DNA of 64,000 nt from JBBIJR01 sp037445875 (GCA_037445875.1 JBBIJR010000005.1:12507-76506); one strand, 5' to 3'; shown: positions 1 through 9,303, counted from the stretch's first letter. Numbers and translations are program-made. The notes: generated by a model from the sequence alone, not told the origin.

Positions 1-1918
1 TGCCGTATGCCAATTCGTAATTCTTCACGAATGGCGTATTGACGATGATGATGCGGTACTCGCGATCCACGGACCAGATCGAGTCCTCGGTGTTCTCGAG
101 GACGGCCAGCAGATTGGCCCGGCTCTCCCTGAGTGCTTCTTCTGCGAGCTTGCGCTCCGTGATGTCGAAGGCCGTACCGAGGGCCGCAGGTTGGCCCTCA
201 TACTCGATGAGTCCGGAGGTGAAGTCGATCCACCGCACCTCCCCCGCCTTGCGGACAATCTTGAATTCGTACCGGCTCTGTACCGGTTCACCCCGTTGGC
301 GCGCCAGGCCGCGCTGCTTGATGAGCTCCCGGTATTCCGGATGCACGACATCCCAGAAATCCCCTGCCAGGAGCTCCTCTTTGGTATAACCCGTGAGGAG
401 TTCCGTGCTGGGATTGACATATCTGAACCGCGTTCCCTGATAGATGAAAATAGCCGAGGCCGTCGTTTCGGCGACCGCCCGAAACTTCGTTTCGCTCTCC
501 CGGCGCGCCCGTTCGACCTCCTTCAATAAGGAGATGTCTCTCTGAGTTCCCCATACCCGAAGAAGCAGGCCATTCTCGACGACCCCAACGGCGTTGTTGA
601 GGAAGAATTTCGGGCGGCCATCGCGGTCCACTTCGTGCGATTCCCAATCCACGATCCGATGGCCGTTCATAATGAATTGCATCAGGTACGATAGATTGTG
701 GGGGTTATCGGGGAGCAGCAGACGTTTGATCGGGGTCCCCACGGCCTCGCCGATGGACGCAAAGCCGTACATCTGGGCCATGACCGCATTGCATTCTGCA
801 AGATAGCTGTGCTCCAGCAGCAGGTCGATCTGTTGTTGCGGGGGCAGGTGCGTCGGAATGGGCCGGTCCAGTTCGACACGGTAGATGCCTTCGGAACTCT
901 GTTCCACGAAACTCCGGTACCGCTCCTCGCTTTCACGCAGGGTCTGGGCCGCAAGCTTGCGATCGGTGATATCGTGGGTGATGAATTGCAACGCGGGCTG
1001 CCCGGCGAACTTCACTTTAGAGATGACGGAAGAGTACCAGTGGGTTCGTCCCCACTTGTCGATGAACCGGTTTTCGATCGCGCCGGACCGGTTTTTGTCT
1101 CCCGCGATGAAGTCGGTGAGGAACCGTGCCACGTGAGCGGCGTCCTCCGGGTGAATGAACGGATTCTCCTCCTGAGGCATCTGAAAATCATTCGTGGAGT
1201 ATCCGGTCTGCAACGAAAGAGCGGGATTCGCATATAGCATCCGGGACGAATAGTCGGTGATAAATACGATCTCCGGCAGAGAATCCATGAGATTCCGGTG
1301 AAGTTCCTCGCTCACTCGCAGCCGGTCCTCCTCTCGCCGCTTTTCCACGGCGATCAAGATACTCTGGCCCACTGCGCCGACCAGGTTGATCTCTTCGTCG
1401 GTCCACGGGCTGTGTGTCCGGCACGCTTCCATGCGCAGAAATCCCCTCAGGCGATCATCGGTGAGGATTGGGACCGTAAGCGCAGTTCGAGACTCCTCTC
1501 GTGTCCGTCGCTTGGACGCTTGTGCGGGCAGGTCGGAGACCATATGTCCGACAAGCAACCCCCGATCGATTCCGAGTTGCCCGTACGATATCCTTTGACC
1601 CACAGAGACTTTCCGGGTGTCCGCATCGGAAGAACGCCATTCGTATCGTAGAACGCATCCAGGATCATCCACCGGAGCGTCCTCGATGTTCTCGAAAAAG
1701 CTGATCCGCTCCACCCTCGTTGATTGTGCCAGGGCCTCCAGCGCCGCCTCCACGGCACGTTCCAGGCTCCAGGCGGTGAACAGGTCGAGTGCGATGTTGA
1801 AGAAACCGTTCGGCAGGGCAGCGGTATTCTTTGATACGCCCGGAGATCTGCTTTTTCGACGCCGCGGGATTCCGCCCTTAACACGAGATGTGGGGGGGTT
1901 GCGCCGGTCGTGTAACAT
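1..1918 (-). CDS. GAF/multi-PAS sensor protein, C-terminus off the window
   Basis: A single open frame of 639 codons runs from ATG at 1918 to the left edge without a stop. I read it by reverse-complementing the region. Residues about 38-200 look like a GAF domain (FFNIALDLF, then PILTDDRLRGFLRMEA). Four PAS units follow: about 210-320 (SLPEIVFITDYS...HDITDRKLA), 333-455 (ESEERYRSFVEQSSEGIY), 475-600 (AVAETTASAIFIYQG...FDITERKLAEEAL) and one starting near 612 (ENTEDSIWSVDREYRI). No transmembrane segment is visible, so it is probably a cytosolic sensor. The output domain lies outside the window; a histidine kinase is the usual partner but is inference. There is no clear Shine-Dalgarno before 1918, so the start could be further in. 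It is divergent from coaX. Confidence 0.85.
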   Translation of the reverse strand, partial: MLHDRRNPPTSRVKGGIPRRRKSRSPGVSKNTAALPNGFFNIALDLFTAWSLERAVEAALEALAQSTRVERISFFENIEDAPVDDPGCVLRYEWRSSDADTRKVSVGQRISYGQLGIDRGLLVGHMVSDLPAQASKRRTREESRTALTVPILTDDRLRGFLRMEACRTHSPWTDEEINLVGAVGQSILIAVEKRREEDRLRVSEELHRNLMDSLPEIVFITDYSSRMLYANPALSLQTGYSTNDFQMPQEENPFIHPEDAAHVARFLTDFIAGDKNRSGAIENRFIDKWGRTHWYSSVISKVKFAGQPALQFITHDITDRKLAAQTLRESEERYRSFVEQSSEGIYRVELDRPIPTHLPPQQQIDLLLEHSYLAECNAVMAQMYGFASIGEAVGTPIKRLLLPDNPHNLSYLMQFIMNGHRIVDWESHEVDRDGRPKFFLNNAVGVVENGLLLRVWGTQRDISLLKEVERARRESETKFRAVAETTASAIFIYQGTRFRYVNPSTELLTGYTKEELLAGDFWDVVHPEYRELIKQRGLARQRGEPVQSRYEFKIVRKAGEVRWIDFTSGLIEYEGQPAALGTAFDITERKLAEEALRESRANLLAVLENTEDSIWSVDREYRIIIVNTPFVKNYELAYG

Positions 1919-2079
1919 CGGAAAACAGGTTAGACTGTGATGAACACTCAACTTGTGGAATGGGCGACAACTGCAGCGGTGAATCGTCGCTGTACTGCCC
2001 GGATAGCCTTCAGGGTCCACAATAATATACGCATTCGCTTCGCATCCCGCCAGCGGAAACAACATCGCCCTGAATTCGC

Positions 2080-2108
2080 TTGCATGTGTTTGAAGTCGAT
2101 GTTAAACT
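2080..2108 (+). promoter_or_regulatory. Predicted sigma70-type promoter of coaX
   Basis: TTGCAT (2080-2085) and TAAACT (2103-2108) are separated by exactly 17 bp. Transcription would start near 2115, leaving a very short leader that still carries AAGGAGG at 2119-2125. Prediction by eye only. Confidence 0.45.
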
Positions 2109-2127
2109 GCCTCCACACAAGGAGGCG

Positions 2128-2910
2128 ATGCCTGTGTTGCTGGCGGTGGACATCGGTAATACACACACTGTGCTGGGGCTCTATGAGCGGTCCACTTTGG
2201 CCGCACACTTTCGCCTCAGCAGCGTTCCCACCCGAACCGAGGACGAAGCGTTCGTAACATTTTCCTTCTTGTGTGGGCAGAAGTCTCTGGATCTGAAACA
2301 GATCGGTGGAGCCATCCTGAGTTCGGTCGTTCCCGAAATCACGCCTATCTATGTGCGGATGATTCGTCAGCATCTGGGTCTGGAGCCTATTCAGGTGAAT
2401 GCGCGGATGGACTGCGGCCTCAAGATTCTGTACGAGAACCCGGATGCTGTGGGAGCCGACCGCGTATGCAACGCCGTGGCGGGCTACTTCAAGTATGGAG
2501 GGCCGATCGTGATCGTCGATTTCGGCACAGCAACGACGTTTGACTGTGTGAGCGAAGAAGGTGAGTACCTGGGAGGACTCATCATGCCCGGCATCGAAAC
2601 GGCATCGATCGACCTCCACCGCCGGGCCGCCAAACTGCCGAAAGTGGAACTCACGTTTCCAGAGCGTCTGATCGCCACGAACACGGCAGATAGTCTGCGT
2701 GCGGGCATCATGTATGGCGTCGTGGAAAGTGTGGACGGTATTCTTCGCCGGCTTCGGAGGGAACTCGGAGCGAACACCCGAATGATCGGGACGGGCGGCC
2801 TGGCCCATACGATTGTCCAGCGATCGGAAATGCTGCGGGAAATCGAACCGCATATGGTCCTGGAGGGCCTGCGTCTCATCCACGAACGCCTGGAGAATCG
2901 AAAGGAATGA
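2128..2910 (+). CDS. coaX: Type III pantothenate kinase CoaX
   Basis: Phosphorylates pantothenate in the first step of coenzyme A synthesis (cytosolic, ASKHA fold). The N-terminus carries the phosphate-binding DIGNTHTVLGLY motif, the middle has GADRVCNAVAGY, and DFGTATTFDCV follows at about residues 130-140; all are CoaX signatures. About 260 residues is normal for the family. Start choice is ambiguous: ATG 2128 lies only 2 nt after AAGGAGG, while GTG 2134 sits 8 nt away and would give MLLAVDIGNT, the usual N-terminus. The stop overlaps the ATG of the next gene (ATGA), so the two are translationally coupled. Confidence 0.93.
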   Translation: MPVLLAVDIGNTHTVLGLYERSTLAAHFRLSSVPTRTEDEAFVTFSFLCGQKSLDLKQIGGAILSSVVPEITPIYVRMIRQHLGLEPIQVNARMDCGLKILYENPDAVGADRVCNAVAGYFKYGGPIVIVDFGTATTFDCVSEEGEYLGGLIMPGIETASIDLHRRAAKLPKVELTFPERLIATNTADSLRAGIMYGVVESVDGILRRLRRELGANTRMIGTGGLAHTIVQRSEMLREIEPHMVLEGLRLIHERLENRKE

Positions 2911-3716
2911 CGCCTTTCAGGACGGGTTTTTTCCAGTTCAAGCCCCGGTTTGGAATGAAAGACGCAAACCTGAGTCTTGTTCTTTCGGTTCTCCGGGATG
3001 TTACAGCCGATCTGATCGTCTTGCCGGAGCTGGCGTTTACGGGATATTACTTTCAAGACCGCGCAGAGGCGCTTGCCCTGGCCGAGGAGCCTGCCGTGAG
3101 CCCGATGGTCATGGCTTTGACGGCGCTTTGTCGCGAACGACATCTCCACATCGTGACGGGCTTTGCCGAACGAAATCGGGACCGATGCTTCAACAGTGCC
3201 CTCCTGATCGGACCGAACGGCATCGTCCACACGTACCGCAAACTGCATCTGTTCAACGAAGAGAAACGCTGGTTTGATCCGGGCGATGTTCCCCTGAGCG
3301 TAGTTTCGGTGGGCGACGCGCGGGTCGGAATCATGATCTGCTTTGATTGGATTTTTCCCGAAGTGGCGCGAGTGCTGGCGATCTCCGGCGCGGACATACT
3401 GGCTCATCCGGCCAATCTTGTTTTGAGCTACAGCCAGGATGCAATGAAGACGAGATGCCTCGAGAACCACCTATTTGCCGTGACGGCCAACCGGTATGGA
3501 GTGGAAAAGAGACCTCACGGGACTCTGCAATTCACCGGCCAGAGTCAGATCACAGCGCCGCGAGGCCGGGTTCTGTGCCGCGCGCCCAGACAACGAGCGA
3601 TGGTTTATGTGAAGGAAGTCGATCTCGAAGATGCCCGAGCAAAGCGCATCACGCCGCTGAACGACCTTGCATCGGATCGTCGGCCGGATTACTACGGAAC
3701 GCTGGCCAAAGCATAA
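2907..3716 (+). CDS. Carbon-nitrogen hydrolase (nitrilase superfamily)
   Basis: A 269-residue member of the nitrilase/omega-amidase superfamily, which hydrolyses C-N bonds in amides or nitriles. The Glu-Lys-Cys triad is visible: E in LPELAFTG (about residue 39), K in YRKLHLFNEEKRWFDPG (about 111), and C in MICFDWIFPE (about 145). The substrate cannot be told from sequence; omega-amidase or N-carbamoyl amidase-like activities are the common ones. It overlaps coaX by 4 nt, so it is probably co-transcribed. No signal peptide is seen, so it should be cytosolic. Confidence 0.88.
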   Translation: MTPFRTGFFQFKPRFGMKDANLSLVLSVLRDVTADLIVLPELAFTGYYFQDRAEALALAEEPAVSPMVMALTALCRERHLHIVTGFAERNRDRCFNSALLIGPNGIVHTYRKLHLFNEEKRWFDPGDVPLSVVSVGDARVGIMICFDWIFPEVARVLAISGADILAHPANLVLSYSQDAMKTRCLENHLFAVTANRYGVEKRPHGTLQFTGQSQITAPRGRVLCRAPRQRAMVYVKEVDLEDARAKRITPLNDLASDRRPDYYGTLAKA

Positions 3717-3757
3717 ACGTCCGGTTGCGCGGGAACTCCTTCAGGCCTCAAAAAGAC

Positions 3758-3786
3758 TTGTTCTTTCAGCCCTTATAGCCTTACAT
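3758..3786 (+). promoter_or_regulatory. Predicted promoter giving a leaderless or near-leaderless mRNA
   Basis: TTGTTC (3758-3763), 17 bp, then TTACAT (3781-3786). The expected start of transcription is at or 1-2 nt before the ATG at 3794, and there is no Shine-Dalgarno upstream of that ATG. The -10 match is imperfect. Confidence 0.3.
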
Positions 3787-3793
3787 TACGCCG

Positions 3794-5356
3794 ATGGAAT
3801 CCATCCTCGTCGTTGACGATAGCAAAACGCAGCTGTTCAGCATCGCCCTCCTCCTGAAGAAAGAGGGTTACCGGATCGACACGTTTTCCGATCCCTTCGA
3901 GGCAAAGGCCGCACTGGAGCGGACCAGTTACGATTTGTTCCTGTGCGACCTCCAGATGCCGGGGCTGAACGGACTTGCTTTCCTCAAACTCAGCAAAGCC
4001 CTTCACCCGCAAATGCCGTTCGTCATCATGACCGCCTACGGCGACCGGGAATCGGCCATTGAGGCGCTGTCCATGGGCGCGGAGGACTACATTTTCAAGG
4101 CCACGGGACATCGCGAGGAAGAGGAATTTCTCATCCGCGTGCGTCGCGCCATCGAGAAGGCCCGATTGCAAATGAGCATTCTCAAGTATCAGGAGCAGCT
4201 CGAGCAGATGGTGATGGATCGCACACGGGCGCTGCAGGAGGCGCAGGAGCAGTTGATCCAATCTGAGAAACTCCGGTCGCTCGGAATCATGACCAACGGC
4301 ATCGCCCATGACTTCAACAACATTCTGGGTGTGATCCTCGGCCGGACCCAGTTGCTTATGCGAAAGACCGTGGACGGAGGGATTCTGGACGACCTCCGGA
4401 TCATCGAGAAAGCGTCCCTCAAGGGATCGTCCACGATCCGGCGGATGCAGGATTACACGCGCATCCGCCGTGATGAATCGTTCATTCCGGTGCAAATCAA
4501 CGAAGTCATCGAAGAGGTGGTCGAGATCACCAAGACCCGCTGGAAAGACGAAGCCCACGAGCGTGGTCTGTTGATCAACATCAAGAAAGAATACGGCGAT
4601 GTGCCGCTGATCAACGGCAATTCGTCGGAGTTGAAAGACGTGTTCATCAATGTGATCTTCAATGCCATCGATGCCATGCCCGGCGGCGGCACGATTGCCA
4701 TTCGCACGAGGCGGGAGGACATTATGAACGACTCGTGGGTGGTTGTGGACGTGACCGACACGGGTGTGGGAATCGTCCCGGAGATCCAGCCAAAGATCTT
4801 CGAGCCTTTCTTTACCACCAAGAGTTCCGAGGGTTCTGGCCTGGGTATGAGTGTTGCATACGGCATCATTCAGCGGCACAAGGGCCACATTTCCTTCAGC
4901 AGTACGGTCGCGCGAGGAACGACCTTTGTCATCCGGTTCCCTGCGGCCCTCTTCCTGCAGGAGATCTCGTCTCCATCCGTCCAGCCACCGATCGTGCCGG
5001 GTACGGAGAAGAAGTCCGTGCTGGTGATCGACGACGACGACAGTATGCGCACGATGTTGACCGAGATTCTTGAGATCGACCATCACGAGGTCGCGTCGGC
5101 TGCATCGGGGCGCGAGGCGCTTGCCCTGCTGCAGCGCAGGCCTTATCAGATCGTGTTTACCGACCTCGGAATGCCGGAGATGTCCGGGTGGGACCTCGCC
5201 CAGGAAATCAAGCGCCGCCTGCCTCAAACGCGTATCATCATGATCACCGGCTGGGGGACTCAACTCGACAAGGAAAAGGCCGTCGAAAGCGGCATCGAAC
5301 GCATCCTGCCGAAGCCGGTAACGTGCGACGAGATCCTGCGCGCAGTGAGCGAGTAG
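3794..5356 (+). CDS. Hybrid two-component protein: receiver - histidine kinase - receiver
   Basis: A 520-residue cytosolic signalling protein. Residues about 1-120 are a receiver (ILVVDDSKTQ; phospho-acceptor D in LFLCDLQMPG; K in the TYR region). A coiled coil (about 125-165) leads into a HisKA dimerisation domain with the phospho-accepting His in IAHDFNNILG (about 175). A HATPase_c domain follows (N box NVIFNAIDAMPGGG, DTGVGI, SEGSGLGMSVAYG). A second receiver covers about 405-520 (VLVIDDDDSMR, FTDLGMPEMSG, LPKPVTCDEIL). With a receiver at both ends and no sensor domain, it is likely fed by another kinase, possibly the PAS sensor nearby (inference). It is convergent with rsgA, with a gap of 25 nt. 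Confidence 0.92.
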   Translation: MESILVVDDSKTQLFSIALLLKKEGYRIDTFSDPFEAKAALERTSYDLFLCDLQMPGLNGLAFLKLSKALHPQMPFVIMTAYGDRESAIEALSMGAEDYIFKATGHREEEEFLIRVRRAIEKARLQMSILKYQEQLEQMVMDRTRALQEAQEQLIQSEKLRSLGIMTNGIAHDFNNILGVILGRTQLLMRKTVDGGILDDLRIIEKASLKGSSTIRRMQDYTRIRRDESFIPVQINEVIEEVVEITKTRWKDEAHERGLLINIKKEYGDVPLINGNSSELKDVFINVIFNAIDAMPGGGTIAIRTRREDIMNDSWVVVDVTDTGVGIVPEIQPKIFEPFFTTKSSEGSGLGMSVAYGIIQRHKGHISFSSTVARGTTFVIRFPAALFLQEISSPSVQPPIVPGTEKKSVLVIDDDDSMRTMLTEILEIDHHEVASAASGREALALLQRRPYQIVFTDLGMPEMSGWDLAQEIKRRLPQTRIIMITGWGTQLDKEKAVESGIERILPKPVTCDEILRAVSE

Positions 5357-5381
5357 TGGTCGCAGGAACGCCGCTGCCGCT

Positions 5382-6167
5382 CTATCTGTTTCTTATCCTC
5401 TGCCGGTACTCTCGGATAATCCTCTTCCACCGCCGCTTCTCCTCGCGGGCCGCCCGGTCATCCTGACGGATGTGCAGATACCGCAATTCTTTCCGCAATT
5501 TCCGATAACTTTCCCACCGGCTCTCCGCGAGTTGTCCCGAGTTCCTCGCTTCCTGAACCGCGCACCCCGGTTCCTGCTCATGTCGGCAATCCCGGAATCG
5601 GCAGTGTTGCGCCAGATCCTCGATGTCGGGGAACAACGACTGCGCAGAGCCCTCTTCCGCCCAAAGCTGGAGTTCCCGAAGCCCGGGCGTGTCGATGATC
5701 AGGCCGCCGCATTCAAGGTGGAACATCTGCCTGGCCGCTGTCGTATGGCGGCCTCTGCTGCGGACGGTACGAACCGCCTGCACCCGCTGGCGCTCCTCGC
5801 CGAGTAGCGCGTTCAGCAGGGTTGACTTTCCGACGCCGCTGGAGCCCACGAGAACGCCCGTGACACCAGTCGCCAGACGATTCTCCAGCAATGCAACTCC
5901 GTCTCTGCGCAGTGCAGAGGTTGCGAGGACCGTGACACCCCCGGCCGCCTCTTCGACCGCCGCCCGATGCGCATCAACATCGAAGGACAGGTCCGTCTTG
6001 TTGAGGACGACGATCGGTTCTGCGCCAGCGTCGAGGGCGAGCAGCAGATAGCGCTCCAGACGTCGAAGGTTGAAATCGTGATCGAGAGCGGTCACGATGA
6101 AAACGATGTCTGCATTGGCCGCCAGTACCTGGGATACCGTAGTTTCGCCGGCGACCTTACGTGTCAA
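5382..6167 (-). CDS. rsgA: Ribosome small subunit GTPase RsgA, GTPase part (downstream of frameshift)
   Basis: Carries the circularly permuted GTPase of RsgA/YjeQ: VLNKTD (G4) comes before GSSGVGKST (G1) and DTPG (G3). A C-terminal zinc motif follows (HCRFRDCRHEQEPGC). RsgA helps mature the 30S subunit. The apparent TTG start at 6167 is an artefact of the break: LTRKVAGE directly continues the N-terminal OB part, which stops 11 nt away in another frame. Removing one T from the TTT near 6166 would give RRTELTRKVAGE and restore a normal protein of about 350 residues. Either the gene is mutated or the assembly has a 1-nt error. Confidence 0.85.
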   Translation of the reverse strand: MTRKVAGETTVSQVLAANADIVFIVTALDHDFNLRRLERYLLLALDAGAEPIVVLNKTDLSFDVDAHRAAVEEAAGGVTVLATSALRRDGVALLENRLATGVTGVLVGSSGVGKSTLLNALLGEERQRVQAVRTVRSRGRHTTAARQMFHLECGGLIIDTPGLRELQLWAEEGSAQSLFPDIEDLAQHCRFRDCRHEQEPGCAVQEARNSGQLAESRWESYRKLRKELRYLHIRQDDRAAREEKRRWKRIIREYRQRIRNR

Positions 6168-6444
6168 ATTCGGTCCTGCGGGGCAGCGTGTTGGAGATCA
6201 GGGCAAATCCGTCATCCACGGGACGAGCGACGACCCAGTCTCCGACGGCTACGCGGAGGCCATCCCCCTCCGACTCAAACCGGAGTCTTCCGGTCAGTTC
6301 GGCCCGTGTTTCGCCCGCTGCGGTCCAAACGAGATACTGGCTGCCGAAATCTGCGGCAACGCGTGCGGGGATCCATCCCTGCGCCGCATACGGTCGAAAA
6401 TGACCTTCAAAAAATGAATTCCAACCCAGTTGATTCAAATGCAT
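6157..6444 (-). CDS. rsgA: RsgA, N-terminal OB-fold part (truncated by frameshift)
   Basis: A 95-residue frame that matches the RNA-binding OB domain of RsgA (AAQGWIPARVAADFGSQYLV, VAVGDWVVARP, LPRRTEF) and then hits TAA immediately after the point where the family normally continues into the RKVAGE linker. GGAGGA lies 8 nt before the ATG at 6444, so this is the true translation start of rsgA. It should be read together with the downstream part as one broken or mis-sequenced gene. Confidence 0.85.
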   Translation of the reverse strand: MHLNQLGWNSFFEGHFRPYAAQGWIPARVAADFGSQYLVWTAAGETRAELTGRLRFESEGDGLRVAVGDWVVARPVDDGFALISNTLPRRTEFDT

Positions 6445-6600
6445 GGGATATTTCCTCCGTGTAATGCGTGTACAGAGGAAAAACGTTTTACCTCTATAAC
6501 CTCAACTGTGATCCGCGGCTCTAATAACGCATCCGGCTCCCCGAAGTGAGTTCTGGTAGGGAAACACAAGTGTTGACAATCTAAGAAAAATACCCTAAAG

Positions 6601-7149
6601 TTGCACGTCTTTCCGATGAGAGTCGACCATCCCTTCCGTCAGGCTCTGCAAGAACATTCGATGAGTTCCGATAACGGCGGGTCGCCTTCCGCCCGGCCCA
6701 GGCCACCCTTGCTGATCATGTGGTGGCTGGGGATCATTTTTCTTGCGTTCTTTGGGATTCTATTTTCCGTTGTGGTCGGCGTTCAGTTCTTTTCGCCGGG
6801 CCCACCAGGTTCTGCCGGAGATACGGAGTCCCCGGTTCGCAAAGAGACGCTGCCGTTCGGCATCGCCGTTTGTTCCGTCGTACCCTTGGTTTCCGCCACG
6901 CTGCTGTTGGCGGAAGCCCTGCGAAGGAACCGAGCATATCGAAAGACGTTTGCGGAATGGGTGGAGCATGAGATCGTCCGGGCGGCGCATAAGGATGCAA
7001 TGCCGGTATCCGCCGTGGACGTGGCCATTCGTCTGTCCATCAAAGGCAGTGAAGCCCGAAGCGTCCTGGACGACATGGTCTCGCGAGGCTGGGCCGTGCC
7101 GACGAAGTTGGAGACGGGCCTCGTGGTCTATAGAATCCAGTCTCTGTGA
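6601..7149 (+). CDS. Two-helix membrane protein with C-terminal winged-helix-like domain, function unknown
   Basis: About 182 residues. There are two hydrophobic segments (near 38-62, LLIMWWLGIIFLAFFGILF, and near 82-102), then a charged cytosolic region. The C-terminal 70 residues (VSAVDVAIRLSIKGSEARSVLDDMVSRGWAVPT) look like a winged helix. The start is uncertain: TTG 6601, ATG 6616 and ATG 6661 are all in frame and none has a convincing ribosome site. I do not recognise the family. The following exported protein gene begins just after it, so co-expression is possible. Confidence 0.6.
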   Translation: MHVFPMRVDHPFRQALQEHSMSSDNGGSPSARPRPPLLIMWWLGIIFLAFFGILFSVVVGVQFFSPGPPGSAGDTESPVRKETLPFGIAVCSVVPLVSATLLLAEALRRNRAYRKTFAEWVEHEIVRAAHKDAMPVSAVDVAIRLSIKGSEARSVLDDMVSRGWAVPTKLETGLVVYRIQSL

Positions 7150-7187
7150 GATCGAAATCAACGAAATACGAATTCGGAACTGTGGCG

Positions 7188-9263
7188 ATGCGTTCATCAG
7201 TCTTTTGGCTTGCTCTCGGCCTCGTTCTACCTGCTAACTTGAAAATCCCTTCAGAGTTCCCGGAAATTGTCTTTGTGAGCCGCAAGCCGATTGCCGGGCA
7301 CAAAGGCACGCCCGGCATCGGTCCCGCCTATCGAACAGCGGCGGTAGGGGGAAGCCTGCTGCTACGGACCGCTGAGGGGTCTCTGACCGTACTTGTGGAC
7401 AGCAATCAGCTGTTCGATGTAGCCGATCCGTCTGTGTCGTGGGACGGAGCGACCATTGTGTTTTCAGGACTCGCCCACCCCGACAGTCAATGGCGGATAT
7501 ATCGTATCCGGCGAGACGGAACAGGATTTGCGCAACTGACCTTCAGCGACCGTTCCATCGACCTGACCCGATTCGGCGCCTCGGCCTCGAAGTTCACCCG
7601 GTACGACGATTTTGACCCCTGTTTCCTTCCCGACGGGCGCATCGTATTCGCCAGTACGCGTTATCCATCCATTGCCTCCTACGGGGGTGTCCGCACCAGC
7701 AACCTGTTTGTGACGAGCGAGGACGGTTCGACCGTGCAGCGCATCACGACGGAACGGAACGGCGCCGAGGAACCGACCGTCGATCCGGTAACGGGACGGA
7801 TCGTATTCGCACGCTGGTGGACGAACGTGGACCGCCCCAGCAACATCACACGGACGGGTGTCAGCCGCAACGAGAATGAAGCTCTAACGGATGATATCGC
7901 CAATGTGTGGCAAGCCATCACGATCAAGCCTGACGGCGGTGAACTCAGACTGTATGCGGGTTTTCCCAGGACCCGAGCCGGAATGCAGGCCTACAAACCG
8001 GCTGTGATGAACGGCGGCCAGCTGCTGTGCGTGTATTCTGGGGAGCACTCGCTTCTGACAACTCCTGGGCCGACAGGTATCCGGTGGTTCAACAAGGGCG
8101 CGGACATCGAGCGACCTCTGGCGGGAGCCTCACTGGACGGAATAACGTCCGCCCCATCGGCCACAGATCCGGCGCCGATGGACGACAAGGAGTTTCTGTT
8201 TTCGTATGCTGAAGACGGCGCTGATTACGATATCTGGCTGGGTTCTCTCGAGTCGGGTGTGGTGCGAAAGATCGTTGGACTACCCGGGACGCTGGAACTG
8301 GATGCGCAGGTAGTTGCATCAAGGCCCGTCCCGCCGGTACTCTCGGACCTGCTACCGGGTCCGAGGACCGAATTGCCTCCAACGGAGGATCCGGCCACGC
8401 TGGACGAACTTGGCACGTTTCGTTTCGATTGCATGAATATATTCATGAATGGATCTGTCGATGAAATGATACCGGACGCCCCACGGATCGTCAAAGGAGC
8501 TCGCATCCGATTCTTCATGAATCCCCAGCGAACGGGCTCGGATGAACCCGACCCGTCCGTGCTGTTGAAGGACACGATTGTTTTTCCCGGCGGCAACATT
8601 CACGTCAGCGACATTCCGGCGGATGTGCCGCTCTTCGAACAGATCGTGGACAGTAATGGGAGAGTGCTGCTCACTTCCAGCGGGAGATTTGCCCACGTCA
8701 CCGGTTTCAATTTCGAGCGACCGGGTGCCGGAACGAAGTGCGTGGGTTGTCACACCGGACATTCGCTCTTGACGGTTCCCGTTAACAAGTCCACGGCGTC
8801 CTGGTTCAATGCTGCCCCGTCGGCACGGGTCTCGGCCAGCTCCTTCTGCGTGGATCCCGACGGGACGGATTATCCACCGATTCGTGTCGTGGACCGGCAG
8901 GCAGCTATCGGGATCGACACGTCCATCTGGCTGGCGGCCGGAAGGAAAAACCAGTGGATCGCCCTGCGGTGGGAACTTCCTATTGAAGTCAGACAAATAG
9001 TTCTGTATCCTATATCAACTCCGGCCGGACAGGGCATCCGAATAGTGGAAGGTGATGTTGCTCTCTATTGTGACCAATCCCTGGTACGGACGTTTCCAGT
9101 TGTTGGCGGCACGCTAAGCCGGATTCAGGTCGACGTTGACGGCAGTCGAGTCGACTCGGTGGTAGTTTCGCTGCGCAAGACGGAAGGGCGATATGGCAAC
9201 CGACGGCTTCCCGGCCTGGCTGAGATCGAGGTTAGCGCACGTATTCCCTTGGACAATCTGTAA
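7188..9263 (+). CDS. Exported PD40 beta-propeller protein with a single CxxCH (haem c-type) motif
   Basis: About 691 residues from ATG 7188, which places a good signal peptide (SSVFWLALGLVLPANL) at the N-terminus; an in-frame GTG at 7146 would add 14 residues. The first half has TolB/PD40 blades (DPSVSWDGATIVFSG, DPCFLPDGRIVFASTRY). Near residue 518 is CVGCH, a covalent haem attachment motif, next to GTK..GHS. The C-terminal 150 residues resemble a discoidin/F5-8-type domain (VVDRQAAIGIDTSIW). The order resembles propeller proteins grouped with the hydrazine synthase alpha-subunit middle domain, but nothing here indicates hydrazine chemistry. It probably acts outside the cytoplasm; the substrate is unknown. 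Confidence 0.8.
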   Translation: MRSSVFWLALGLVLPANLKIPSEFPEIVFVSRKPIAGHKGTPGIGPAYRTAAVGGSLLLRTAEGSLTVLVDSNQLFDVADPSVSWDGATIVFSGLAHPDSQWRIYRIRRDGTGFAQLTFSDRSIDLTRFGASASKFTRYDDFDPCFLPDGRIVFASTRYPSIASYGGVRTSNLFVTSEDGSTVQRITTERNGAEEPTVDPVTGRIVFARWWTNVDRPSNITRTGVSRNENEALTDDIANVWQAITIKPDGGELRLYAGFPRTRAGMQAYKPAVMNGGQLLCVYSGEHSLLTTPGPTGIRWFNKGADIERPLAGASLDGITSAPSATDPAPMDDKEFLFSYAEDGADYDIWLGSLESGVVRKIVGLPGTLELDAQVVASRPVPPVLSDLLPGPRTELPPTEDPATLDELGTFRFDCMNIFMNGSVDEMIPDAPRIVKGARIRFFMNPQRTGSDEPDPSVLLKDTIVFPGGNIHVSDIPADVPLFEQIVDSNGRVLLTSSGRFAHVTGFNFERPGAGTKCVGCHTGHSLLTVPVNKSTASWFNAAPSARVSASSFCVDPDGTDYPPIRVVDRQAAIGIDTSIWLAAGRKNQWIALRWELPIEVRQIVLYPISTPAGQGIRIVEGDVALYCDQSLVRTFPVVGGTLSRIQVDVDGSRVDSVVVSLRKTEGRYGNRRLPGLAEIEVSARIPLDNL

Positions 9264-9303
9264 AAAACATGAGTATTATCCATATTACTAAGGACTTCAA
9301 GAT

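Noticed and set aside
3773..5263. 496-codon antisense frame over the hybrid kinase
   Set aside because: The plus strand carries all kinase and receiver motifs; the antisense product has none.
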